This document shows positions 7,365 to 14,875 of a stretch of 14,958 nt of DNA, one piece after another. A program made the position numbers and the translations under genes. Numbering within the stretch: the first letter of the stretch is position 1; every line of letters starts with the position of its first letter. The notes under the pieces were generated by a model. It was not told the DNA's origin, did no database searches, and was given only the letters and a program-made list of their open reading frames with translations. Source of the stretch: an archaeon (GTDB lineage: Archaea; Hydrothermarchaeota; Hydrothermarchaeia; JALTZZ01; JALUTC01); contig JALTZH010000117.1 of NCBI GenBank assembly GCA_027051265.1, forward strand, positions 1 to 14,958, given 5' to 3'.

Positions 7365-8557
7365 TCCATTACACCTTTCAATTTTGCAACCAATTGTACG
7401 TCTTTATCTCCTCTTCCAGATAAATTTATTACAATTATATCGTTCTTGTCAAATTTTTCATAATTCTTTAACAACCACGCAACCGCATGTGCAGATTCGA
7501 GAGCAGGAATTATACCTTCCATTTTTGACAAATATTCAAATGCATAAAGAGCTTCCTCATCCTTCACATTATAATATTTTGCTCTACCAATTTCTCTAAG
7601 TAACGCATGCTCTGGACCTATTGCTGGATAATCTAAACCAGCTGCTATGGAATGCGTATCCAATATCTGTCCATATTCATCCTGAAGAACATATGTATAT
7701 GTTCCATGAAGAACTCCTTCCCTACCTGTAGCAAATCTAGCTGCATGTTCTCCAGTTTCAATACCTTTTCCTCCAGCTTCAACTCCTATTAATTCAACAT
7801 CCTCATCATCTAAGAATGGATAAAAGATTCCTATAGCATTACTTCCACCACCTACACAGGCGATGATTGCATCGGGTAATCTTCTCTCAAACTTTAAGAT
7901 TTGCTCTTTTGTTTCTTTTCCTATTATGCTCTGAAAATCTCTTATCATCATTGGATAGGGATGTGGTCCTAATACTGAACCAAGTAAGTAATGAGTTGTC
8001 TTTAAGTTTGTTATCCAATCCCTTATTGCTTCATTTATCGCATCCTTTAACGTTTGGCTTCCTGAATATACCTTTGTAACTTTAGCACCTAAAAGTTCCA
8101 TTCTAAAAACGTTTAGTCTCTGTCTCTCATAATCTTTTATACCCATATATATCTGACATTCCATTCCAAACAATGCTGCGGCAGTTGCAGTTGCAACACC
8201 ATGTTGTCCTGCTCCAGTTTCGGCAACGATTCTACGTTTTCCCATTTTTTTAGCAAGTAATGCTTGACCTATTGTGTTGTTTAACTTATGAGCACCTGTA
8301 TGAAGTAAATCCTCACGTTTTAAATATATTTTTAAACCTAAATCTTTACTCATGTTTTCACAATAAGTTAATGGTGTAGGTCTACCAGCATAATGTTTTA
8401 AATAATAATCTAACTCCTTTTTAAATTTTGGATCATCCTTAAATTTTAAATATGCTTTCTCCAACTCTTCTACAGCAGGTATGAGAATCTCCGGTATAAA
8501 TTTTCCTCCGAATTTACCAAACTTTCCGGATTTATCTGGATATTTTCCGATTAACAT
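7361..8557 (-). CDS. trpB: Tryptophan synthase beta chain (TrpB1 type)
   Basis: TrpB condenses indole with serine to form tryptophan, using PLP. The 398-residue protein is complete and of the canonical TrpB1 type: [10 protein letters not shown] near the start, [20 protein letters not shown] with PLP-binding Lys91, [13 protein letters not shown] with catalytic Glu113, the phosphate-binding GGGSN at 236-240, [27 protein letters not shown] and LSGRGDKD near the end. No trpA or other trp gene is adjacent, so TrpB either pairs with a distant TrpA or works alone. It is the first gene of the five-gene unit ending in argG, and its promoter must lie in the 44-bp gap before the divergent gene at 8602. 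Confidence 0.97.
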   Translation of the reverse strand: MLIGKYPDKSGKFGKFGGKFIPEILIPAVEELEKAYLKFKDDPKFKKELDYYLKHYAGRPTPLTYCENMSKDLGLKIYLKREDLLHTGAHKLNNTIGQALLAKKMGKRRIVAETGAGQHGVATATAAALFGMECQIYMGIKDYERQRLNVFRMELLGAKVTKVYSGSQTLKDAINEAIRDWITNLKTTHYLLGSVLGPHPYPMMIRDFQSIIGKETKEQILKFERRLPDAIIACVGGGSNAIGIFYPFLDDEDVELIGVEAGGKGIETGEHAARFATGREGVLHGTYTYVLQDEYGQILDTHSIAAGLDYPAIGPEHALLREIGRAKYYNVKDEEALYAFEYLSKMEGIIPALESAHAVAWLLKNYEKFDKNDIIVINLSGRGDKDVQLVAKLKGVME

Positions 8558-8575
8558 AATAAAGGAATAAAAACT

Positions 8576-8585
8576 TTAACGTTAA
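8576..8585. promoter_or_regulatory. Symmetric palindrome between trpB and the divergent gene
   Basis: The perfect palindrome TTAACGTTAA lies within 1 bp of the midpoint of the 44-bp gap, about 22 bp from each start codon. Both expected TATA positions fall on it, so it may be a shared promoter element or an operator controlling both genes. Confidence 0.35.
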
Positions 8586-8601
8586 GCTTTTTCATATTAA
8601 T

Positions 8602-9030
8602 ATGCGAAAGTTTAAAATCGCTTATCTAAGATTTTTAAAAACTGGTAAAGTCAGGATAAGATTAGATGAGAAAGATTTTGAGTTCGTTAAAAAAATGTAC
8701 CTTGAAGCGATAGACTTTCTTAAAAATTACAGAGAGGTTCCAGACGAAACTCTAATGAAATATAACAGAATAGAAAACAACGTATTTCTAAAAGCAATAT
8801 TTTATATTGCTATTGCGATAAAGTATGGTTACAGATATAATAGAAGTTTTTATGAAAGGATTAAAAAAGAAATTGATAATCTCAGATTAACTATAATAAC
8901 GAATGTATATCTACCATCGAAAAAACTTAAAATAATAATAGGTTACATTCAAATGAAAGTGAAAAGCAGGAACCTTATTATTATACAAAAAGATTCCGAA
9001 GGAAAAATTTCAAGAACATTAACCATCTGA
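8602..9030 (+). CDS. Hypothetical protein, 142 residues
   Basis: I do not recognise this protein. It is basic, soluble and without a signal peptide. The first part is strand-like and charged (KFKIAYLRFLKTGKVRIRLDEKDFEFVKKMY), the middle is helical and partly hydrophobic (NNVFLKAIFYIAIAIKYGYRYN), and the end has alternating hydrophobic strands (LIIIQKDSEGKISRTLTI). Codon use and AT content match the neighbours, and the frame is intact over its full length, so it is probably real. It is divergent from trpB, 44 bp away. Its last 12 bp overlap the end of pcc1 on the opposite strand. Confidence 0.65.
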   Translation: MRKFKIAYLRFLKTGKVRIRLDEKDFEFVKKMYLEAIDFLKNYREVPDETLMKYNRIENNVFLKAIFYIAIAIKYGYRYNRSFYERIKKEIDNLRLTIITNVYLPSKKLKIIIGYIQMKVKSRNLIIIQKDSEGKISRTLTI

Positions 9031-9270
9031 TTCCTTTTTAAAAATCGATATTATTCTCGATATTAATCTTTCGGTAAATATTAAATCTTCTACGGTTGCA
9101 AAAAAAGTTTTAAATGATTCATGCTCTATATAATTTATAACCTTATTTCCGATACGTTTTGATATTACCTTTAATTTTCTTGGTGCTACTTTATTATCAA
9201 TTTCTAACACTTTAGAAACAATTTCAGCATCCGATTCGTTATCGTACTCAAATATTATTACGCACTTCAT
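9019..9270 (-). CDS. pcc1: KEOPS complex subunit Pcc1
   Basis: Pcc1 is the small dimerisation subunit of KEOPS, the complex that makes the universal t6A modification at position 37 of ANN-decoding tRNAs. The 83-residue protein fits the Pcc1 length and pattern: an opening strand (KCVIIFEYDNESDAEIVSKVL), a middle strand with Lys/Arg (RKLKVISKRIGNKVINYIEHE), and a closing helix with FATVEDLIFTERLISRIISIF in the place of the usual T-x-RATxNSxLRxI segment. Sequence conservation is loose, as is normal for this family. It begins 15 bp after the isomerase-like gene and is likely co-transcribed with it. Other KEOPS genes are not in the window. Confidence 0.7.
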   Translation of the reverse strand: MKCVIIFEYDNESDAEIVSKVLEIDNKVAPRKLKVISKRIGNKVINYIEHESFKTFFATVEDLIFTERLISRIISIFKKESDG

Positions 9271-9285
9271 TATTAAAATTCTTGT

Positions 9286-10281
9286 TCAATCAATTTTGAT
9301 ATATTTTAATTCTAATAGATATGAAAGTAACCTTAGCTCCTCTAAAATATTACCGTAACATATCACGTGATGATTTCCAGTCGTTTCTTCCACGAATTTA
9401 TCCGGATTATTTATTTTGACAAAAACCTGCGTTCTACATGCGGTTATCATGTTCTTTGACCATAAAATTTCACCATAAGTTGCAATTATTCGATCGTTAT
9501 CTATCCTGAATATAGTTACGTCTCTTTTTTCATACATTTCTCCAGCGATTGATATGTTATAACCAGTTTCAAAATGTGTTTCATATTTTAACGATTTAAC
9601 AAGTAATGGATTTATCGTGCAATGAGCAAAGGCTAACGTTTCTTTATATTTTCCTTCGAAATTAGATATAAATCCAACAGTTCCAGTAAGTTCTTTTGTT
9701 ATATATAGACCTAAAAGACTTTTCAGATCACCTTCACAGGCTATTGGTTTGTTTAACGAATTCAAATACGCAACTTCTAGACAAGGAGTTTCTTTTACTC
9801 TCAGAAGATATGGAAAACATTCGACAGCTATTCCTAAATATTTATTGGATAAGTTGGATAAAGATTCAAATAATTTCTCTTTTTCAATATTGAATTCCAT
9901 CCTATCATAATTTATCAAATCGAACTTGGATTTTTCTCTTCCTATAAGTAAAAATTTTCCATTCTTAAGTTTGTCATAAGCATTCAAAAGTTTTGATATT
10001 TGTATTGCATCGTAAAATATGTTTCTCGTATTCCATAAAAAATGTCTTCTTCCTAATCTATTATAAGCAGTTATAGCTGATGAGAATGCGTTTTCAGCAT
10101 TTTTAGCTAATATAATAGCTTTATCTTTATTTTTTAAATATTCTTGCAAACTCTTACTCGTTCCTCCTGAAAGGACAATTGCAACTGGAAATTTAACGTC
10201 TCTAAATACCTCTCTGAAAAATTTTTCTTCTAAATTAAGATAAGGTTTCTTATGAACTGGTGAAATAAATATTTCCACCAT
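9286..10281 (-). CDS. L-fucose/L-arabinose isomerase superfamily protein
   Basis: The 331-residue protein matches the FucI/AraA superfamily pattern: SGGTSK at 38-43, AVECFPYLLRVKETPCLEVAYLN near 152-174, the strongly typical ACEGDLKSLLGLYITKELTG at 181-200, LAFAHCTINPLLV at 216-228, and GNHHVICYGN at 302-311. Glu154, Glu183 and His304/305 are plausible metal ligands by position, but I cannot assign them firmly. It is much shorter than bacterial FucI and resembles uncharacterised archaeal members, so activity on fucose or arabinose should not be assumed. A TATA-like TATTAAAATAG (minus strand, about 10304-10314) is centred roughly 28 bp before the ATG. It is followed by pcc1 after 15 bp. Confidence 0.75.
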   Translation of the reverse strand: MVEIFISPVHKKPYLNLEEKFFREVFRDVKFPVAIVLSGGTSKSLQEYLKNKDKAIILAKNAENAFSSAITAYNRLGRRHFLWNTRNIFYDAIQISKLLNAYDKLKNGKFLLIGREKSKFDLINYDRMEFNIEKEKLFESLSNLSNKYLGIAVECFPYLLRVKETPCLEVAYLNSLNKPIACEGDLKSLLGLYITKELTGTVGFISNFEGKYKETLAFAHCTINPLLVKSLKYETHFETGYNISIAGEMYEKRDVTIFRIDNDRIIATYGEILWSKNMITACRTQVFVKINNPDKFVEETTGNHHVICYGNILEELRLLSYLLELKYIKID

Positions 10282-10431
10282 CTTCTTTTAACACTATCTT
10301 CTACTATTTTAATACTACCTTTCAATACTACTAGTATAACTTAAACTCTATGTGACCCACATTATTCCCGACCTGTTGATTAGGAACTCACGAGATATAT
10401 ATAGAAATAAAAAATGTGAAAAAGTACAAAC

Positions 10432-10453
10432 AATTAAATATTAATTAAATATT
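10432..10453. repeat. Tandem pair of AATTAAATATT
   Basis: Two perfect 11-bp copies abut at 10432-10442 and 10443-10453 in the gene-free stretch, about 150 bp before the radical SAM start. Low complexity makes chance origin possible. A paired regulator-binding site is the alternative. Confidence 0.5.
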
Positions 10454-10560
10454 AAAAGTTATATTATATCCTTACGAGCTTAAACTTCGTAGAGACTTAA
10501 ATCTTTAGATATTATACTCTTAGGTATCTTATACCAATCCTGATTTGTAAGGAGAAAAGA

Positions 10561-10573
10561 TTTAATTTTAAAC
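10561..10573 (+). promoter_or_regulatory. TATA-like box of the radical SAM gene
   Basis: TTTAATTTTAAAC lies 23-35 bp before the ATG at 10596, preceded by a purine-rich GGAGAAAAGA stretch that could serve as the BRE. The spacing suits a leaderless transcript. Confidence 0.4.
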
Positions 10574-10595
10574 AATAAATAATATAAATTTAAGA

Positions 10596-11651
10596 ATGTT
10601 ATGGTTTTTATACACAACTGGTTGTTGTAATTTAAAATGCAAATACTGTGGTGGTTCTTTTCCAGAAAGAATAATACCTAAAATTCCAACGTATAATATA
10701 CAGCAATTGTTAGATTTTTTGAATCAATATAAAAGTAAGAGAATATTCTTTTATGGTGGTGAACCACTGCTAAATAAGAAGTTTATTGAGAAAATAATAT
10801 TTAGAGTAAATGCTAAAAGAATTGGACTACAAACAAACGGAATTCTGTTGAATAAGATTGGTAGAGAAATGTTAAACAAGTTCGATGTAATTTTAATATC
10901 AATTGATGGAAGAGAAAAGATTACGGATAAATATAGAGGAAAAGGTGTTTATAAAAAAGTTATCGAAAATGTTAAACATATCAGAAAAATATTTAAGGGT
11001 GAAATCATTGCTAGAATGACCGTAACGGAGGATACAGACATTTATGAAGATGTTAATCACCTGCTAAAATTAGGTCTTTTTGATAAAATTCACTGGCAAC
11101 TCAACGTTATATGGTGTGAAAAGTGGAATGTATCAACATGGGCAAATAGGAGTTATTTTAAAGGATTGAAAAAACTGTTGAAGATGTTTTTAAAAGCTCT
11201 GAAAAGGGGTATAGTTTTAAAAATCGTCCCTATAATGGGAATAATAAATACCTTTATTTTTAAACCCTTCACACACGTTCCATGTGGTGCTGGAAAATAT
11301 TCGTTTACAATAGATACAAATGGTAGAATTTTGGCATGTCCAATTGCTGTTTATGAAAGTTGGGCAATTCTTGGAGATATATATAAAGGTTTAAATGAGT
11401 TAAAAGACGTTAAGAAATATTGTTTTAGATGTTCTTATTTCAAGCATTGTGGTGGTCGATGTTTATACGCACAATATGAGAATTTTTGGGGGATTGATGG
11501 ATTTAAGGAGGTATGTAAGATTACAATAAAGACCATAAAGTTAATAGAAAAAATAATTCCTACAGTTTATGATTGCTTGAACAAAAGAGTTGTTCGTATA
11601 AAAGATTTGTATTACAATCCATTAAATGATTCGACTGAAGTTATTCCATAA
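10596..11651 (+). CDS. Radical SAM/SPASM protein, putative peptide-modifying (AF0577/Mhun_1560-like)
   Basis: The 351-residue enzyme binds a 4Fe-4S cluster at C11-x3-C15-x2-C18 (TTGCCNLKCKYCGG) to cleave S-adenosylmethionine. FYGGEPLLN is at 52-60, QTNGILL at 79-85, and ISIDGREKITDKYRGKGVY at 101-119. The C-terminal SPASM domain has the full seven-Cys pattern for two more clusters: C230, C248, C276, C279, C285, C289 and C307. The blocks IARMTVTEDTDIYEDV, HWQLNVIW, CPIAVYESWAILGDI and CGGRCLYAQYE, and the end NDSTEVIP, resemble the archaeal family named putative peptide-modifying radical SAM enzyme. The substrate is unproven and no clear precursor peptide gene lies next to it. It is monocistronic, and convergent with purP. 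Confidence 0.88.
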   Translation: MLWFLYTTGCCNLKCKYCGGSFPERIIPKIPTYNIQQLLDFLNQYKSKRIFFYGGEPLLNKKFIEKIIFRVNAKRIGLQTNGILLNKIGREMLNKFDVILISIDGREKITDKYRGKGVYKKVIENVKHIRKIFKGEIIARMTVTEDTDIYEDVNHLLKLGLFDKIHWQLNVIWCEKWNVSTWANRSYFKGLKKLLKMFLKALKRGIVLKIVPIMGIINTFIFKPFTHVPCGAGKYSFTIDTNGRILACPIAVYESWAILGDIYKGLNELKDVKKYCFRCSYFKHCGGRCLYAQYENFWGIDGFKEVCKITIKTIKLIEKIIPTVYDCLNKRVVRIKDLYYNPLNDSTEVIP

Positions 11652-11688
11652 GATTTTGCAGTTACTCTATTATTGAATATAAACACTG

Positions 11689-12717
11689 TTATGTTATTAT
11701 CCTTTCTAGTTTATTTTTTTCTATTGCTTGCTTTATCTCCATCGTTATTCTTTCTCCCATATTAACATTTCTTCCAAATAAAACATAGTAATAAGGAGAT
11801 CCTGTAATAAAGACATTGGTACCAGCAACTATTCGAACGGATATTTCAAAGGTATAAATGTTCATATCCTCATCTATTATACATTCTAAACAAAACGGTC
11901 CTATTATGCCAGGTGGAAATTCTTCTTTAGAAATTTTCACAACGTTTTCACCCATTTCAATTACCTCTTTTAATAGAGATTCTCTTAGTAATATTGGGAT
12001 ATTTCCGACAACAACGTAACTGGGGTTAACATCTTGATATCGTGCAGGTATTCTCCCTATTGAATCAACATTCGTTTCATATCTACGATCTACACCATAA
12101 AATTCCAATTCTTCTTGGAGAGGTGAATAAAAGTATGAAAAATAAACATTAACACCAATTATATATTTTTGTATTGTTATTTTTGATATATCCAGTTTTT
12201 GTTCTTTGATTTTTTGTTTAAATTCCTCATAACTCTTAACCAAAAAATACCCTTTTCCTCCTTTAGCACCTGGGAATTTTACTATACACAATGTATTTAT
12301 TTCTTCAGGTTCTAATTCTTTAGGTAATCTTAATCCTGCTTTGTTTAAAAATTCTCTTTCAAGTTTTCGATCCATTTCTATTTTAAAAATTTCTCTATTA
12401 CCGAAAATCGGTGGTTTTATTTTTTTGATTCCTTCATATCCAAGATATGATATAAAAGAGCCATGTGGAATTATTATTGCATTCTCTCTTATTAACAGGT
12501 TCTGAATTTTTTCGTTCAACATCTCTCTATAATTCTCTAGAACTATTATTCTATCAGCAATCTTAAACTTTCGATAAATGGTTTCATATCCTCTTTTACA
12601 TAACACTATTGTTTTGAATCCATGTTTTTTTGCTGCTCCTAATATTTGAAGAGCAGAATGACTACCTATTGTTGCAATCGAAATATTATCCATATCGTAT
12701 TCTTTTAAAACCTTCAT
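11689..12717 (-). CDS. purP: FAICAR synthetase PurP (formate-dependent)
   Basis: PurP is the archaeal enzyme that formylates AICAR with formate and ATP in the ninth step of purine synthesis, replacing the bacterial PurH transformylase. The 342-residue protein has the ATP-grasp layout. The N-terminal substrate-binding motif IATIGSHSALQIL is at residues 14-26, FPGAKGGKGYFLV lies in the central lid, YGVDRRYETNVDSIGRIPAR follows, and the metal/ATP site block TFEISVRIVAGTN is near the end. Length is typical. A TATA-like TATTTTAAATATT (minus strand, 12733-12745) is placed for a leaderless start. The gene is divergent from thiI (28-bp gap). PurO, which completes IMP in some archaea, is not in the window. 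Confidence 0.95.
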   Translation of the reverse strand: MKVLKEYDMDNISIATIGSHSALQILGAAKKHGFKTIVLCKRGYETIYRKFKIADRIIVLENYREMLNEKIQNLLIRENAIIIPHGSFISYLGYEGIKKIKPPIFGNREIFKIEMDRKLEREFLNKAGLRLPKELEPEEINTLCIVKFPGAKGGKGYFLVKSYEEFKQKIKEQKLDISKITIQKYIIGVNVYFSYFYSPLQEELEFYGVDRRYETNVDSIGRIPARYQDVNPSYVVVGNIPILLRESLLKEVIEMGENVVKISKEEFPPGIIGPFCLECIIDEDMNIYTFEISVRIVAGTNVFITGSPYYYVLFGRNVNMGERITMEIKQAIEKNKLERIIT

Positions 12718-12732
12718 AATTAAAGTTAGGAT

Positions 12733-12745
12733 AATATTTAAAATA
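12733..12745 (-). promoter_or_regulatory. TATA-like box of purP
   Basis: On the minus strand TATTTTAAATATT lies 16-28 bp before the purP ATG, right for a leaderless transcript. It abuts the thiI start codon on the other strand, so the two divergent promoters share this 28-bp gap. Confidence 0.4.
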
Positions 12746-13855
12746 ATGATAGTTGTTCATTACTCAGAAATTGCACTGAAAGGAAAAAACAGACCAGCCT
12801 TTGAAAAGAAACTTGTAGAAAATATAAAGAAAGCTATAGGAAGTGATAACGTCAAACGATTAACCGGTAGAATTCTTATATTAGAAGAGAATGAAAAAAT
12901 TTTAAACAAGCTAAAAAACGTATTTGGAATAGCATGGTATGGAAAAACTTATAGAATTGAAAAAGATATTGATAAACTTAAAAATTTTTTGGTTGAGAAT
13001 TTAAAAGGTATTAAGAAAATAAAGTTAAACGTTAAAAGACATGATAAATCTTTTCCTATAACATCGTGGGATTTAAATCTCGAAATCCTTAAATATTTAA
13101 GAAAACACGATATCCATTTTTCAAAGAAACCGGAAAAAACCGTTGAAATTGAGATTCTTGAGGATTGTTTTCTCGTTACTTTTGATAAAAATAGGGGTCC
13201 TGGAGGATTACCTGTAGGAATATCTGGTAAGGTTCTTGTTTTATTATCCGGAGGTATAGATTCGGCTGTAGCTTCTTATTTGGTTATGAAGAGAGGATGC
13301 TTACCTTATTATATACATTTTCATGCCTTTCCCCGAAACGAAGATGTTTTTAATACTAAAATCTTTGATCTCGTTAAAAAACTCAACGAATACTCATTTA
13401 GAACAAAATTATATCTTGTACCAACATATCATTTTCAGATTAAGACATTAGAAATAAAAAGTAAGTTTGAGTTAGTATTGTTCAGGAGATTTATGATGAA
13501 AGTTGCATCTGAAGTTGCAAGAAGAGAAGGAATTTTAGCTCTTGTTACTGGTGATAATCTTGGTCAAGTTGCTTCACAAACGCTTGAAAACTTATTGGTA
13601 ATTGATGATGCTACAGATTTATTAGTATTAAGACCTTTAATATCTTATAACAAAGAGGAAATAGTCGAAATGGCAAAAGAAATTGGTACTTATGAAATTT
13701 CAATAAGACAATATAAGGATTGCTGTTCATTATTAGCTAAACATCCATGTACTAAAGCAAAACTCGAAGATGTAAGAAAGGAAGAAGAAAAAATTGAAAT
13801 GAAAAATATTGTTAAAGAAACGTTAAATGAAATTCTCTGTGTTGAGCTACCGTAA
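12746..13855 (+). CDS. thiI: tRNA 4-thiouridine synthase ThiI (archaeal type)
   Basis: ThiI adenylates U8 of tRNA and exchanges its oxygen for sulfur; in some organisms it also supplies sulfur for thiamine. The 369-residue protein has an N-terminal ferredoxin-like domain (VVHYSEIALKGKNRPAFEKKL), a THUMP domain (to about 150, with LNVKRHDKSFP), the family-typical GPGGLPVG at 151-158, then the PP-loop ATPase with SGGIDS at 168-173 and GDNLGQVASQT at 269-279. It ends without a rhodanese domain, as in other archaea. The C-terminal CCSLLAKHPC (326-335) probably contains the sulfur-accepting Cys, an assignment by position only. Confidence 0.95.
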   Translation: MIVVHYSEIALKGKNRPAFEKKLVENIKKAIGSDNVKRLTGRILILEENEKILNKLKNVFGIAWYGKTYRIEKDIDKLKNFLVENLKGIKKIKLNVKRHDKSFPITSWDLNLEILKYLRKHDIHFSKKPEKTVEIEILEDCFLVTFDKNRGPGGLPVGISGKVLVLLSGGIDSAVASYLVMKRGCLPYYIHFHAFPRNEDVFNTKIFDLVKKLNEYSFRTKLYLVPTYHFQIKTLEIKSKFELVLFRRFMMKVASEVARREGILALVTGDNLGQVASQTLENLLVIDDATDLLVLRPLISYNKEEIVEMAKEIGTYEISIRQYKDCCSLLAKHPCTKAKLEDVRKEEEKIEMKNIVKETLNEILCVELP

Positions 13856-13867
13856 TGAATATGCTAT

Positions 13868-14746
13868 CTAATACATTAAAAATCTTATAATTATAAACGA
13901 TATAAGAAATGTTAGAAAGATATTTATATCCAATATTCCCGTTTCTATACCGATTATTAGATATGACATCAAAAAACTATATAGAGAAAGAATAAATAAA
14001 TCTCCACTCTTCTTATAATAAAAGTATAAAGAAGAAACGGTTAGAGCATAGAAACTCAAAAGAATAACCATTCCTATTAAACCAAAATCCAGAATTATTG
14101 GTGTGAGTAAAGTAGAAGTTGTTGATACTTCTCTTATACCAAACAATTCATCTCCTATTAATGTTCTTGGTCCAAGATTTGGGCCAGGGATACTTTTTAT
14201 TATAGAGGAAAATATTGCTAGATGTATAATACCTCCGTAATAGCCTAGGATTAAATATTTTGGATCATTTAGTAAATAATTTATAGCATAGTCGTAAATT
14301 TCAATTGTAGTTTTTCCTCTTTCTAAAATTATATCAGCAAAACCTGTTTCGATTCCTAAAAATTTTGTTCTATAAATAGAAACCGTGAAAAATGCTGAAA
14401 GTACTATAAAAGACATAAAGAGAATATATCTTATATTTAATAGTTTTAATTCATATAATAAAATGTTTGGTGCAATAAGAGAAACTAGTACCTGTGTCCT
14501 ATATCCTATAAGAGAAATAAGAACTGAAAATGAGATTATAGTTAAAAGATAAAATCTTAAATCTCTAAGACCTTTTTTGTAATAGTATGATATGAGAAAA
14601 AGTTCCGATAAAATTAGAAAGTGAGAGATATAAGATAACGGTACTATGAGATATCTTCTAGCTTCCTGATATATTAGTGGAATTGATTTTATGAGAAAGA
14701 GATTTAAAGCTAATGATAAAAAAGAAATTATAAACTTTTTAAAAAA
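13868..14746 (-). pseudogene. 5'-truncated oligosaccharide repeat unit polymerase (Wzy-like)
   Basis: The open frame spans 292 codons after a TAA at 14747-14749. An ATG appears only at 14416, which would give 182 residues, yet clear family sequence continues 110 codons upstream of it. That upstream part includes SIPLIYQEARRYLIVPLSY and SLIGYRTQVLVSLIA; downstream come IYRTKFLG, GPRTLIGDELFGIREVSTT, TPIILDFGLIGM and IGIETGILD. These blocks fit archaeal membrane proteins that polymerise oligosaccharide repeat units for surface glycans or N-glycans, which are normally around 400 residues. Between 14416 and 14746 the frame contains no ATG, GTG or TTG. The gene has therefore probably lost its 5' third, unless it uses an ATT/ATA start. 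It is convergent with thiI. Confidence 0.65.
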
Positions 14747-14773
14747 TTATATAATTTAATTTTTAAATATAAT

Positions 14774-14875
14774 TTATATATCTATCTTTTCCCATTTAAC
14801 ATCATCATAAAACCATTTAATTCTTTTTTGCAGATTTTTGAAAGCTTTTTGATTATCTACAAAAACAACAGAAAG
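14774..14875 (-). pseudogene. C-terminal remnant of an unidentified gene
   Basis: A 33-codon frame reads SVVFVDNQKAFKNLQKRI and continues to end in WEKIDI, which looks like a real protein end, but a TGA (14876-14878) closes it upstream. All other minus-strand frames are also broken before the window edge. A second short frame, ending in LLEGLLECMPDD, stops at 14884-14886. I cannot name either. They may be decayed gene ends next to the truncated polymerase. Confidence 0.3.

Larger units (their letters stand above)
10282..10595. other. 314-bp gene-free stretch before the radical SAM gene
   Basis: No convincing protein gene is found on either strand. It holds the likely isomerase promoter on the left and the radical SAM promoter on the right. 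A less AT-rich block lies at about 10348-10395. A possible hairpin at 10472-10492 has a 7-bp stem (TTACGAG with CTTCGTAG-side pairing, including two G-T pairs) and a 7-nt loop. There are also two abutting 11-bp direct repeats. It could encode a small RNA or a short peptide, but I see no known RNA family. Confidence 0.5.

Noticed and set aside
7210-7599. Plus-strand 129-codon frame across the eamA/trpB junction
   Set aside because: It is antisense to two recognised proteins, including the conserved TrpB C-terminus, and has no family features of its own.
7867-8079. Plus-strand 70-codon frame inside trpB
   Set aside because: The Leu/Ser-rich translation is a mirror of conserved TrpB codons.
9696-9893. 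Plus-strand 65-codon frame inside the isomerase-like gene
   Set aside because: It is antisense to the conserved ACEGD region and lacks any recognisable motif.
10282-10595. tRNA gene in the long gap
   Set aside because: There is no TTCRANY-type T-loop and no cloverleaf arms that pair; the GC content is too low for a tRNA from a thermophile-like archaeon.
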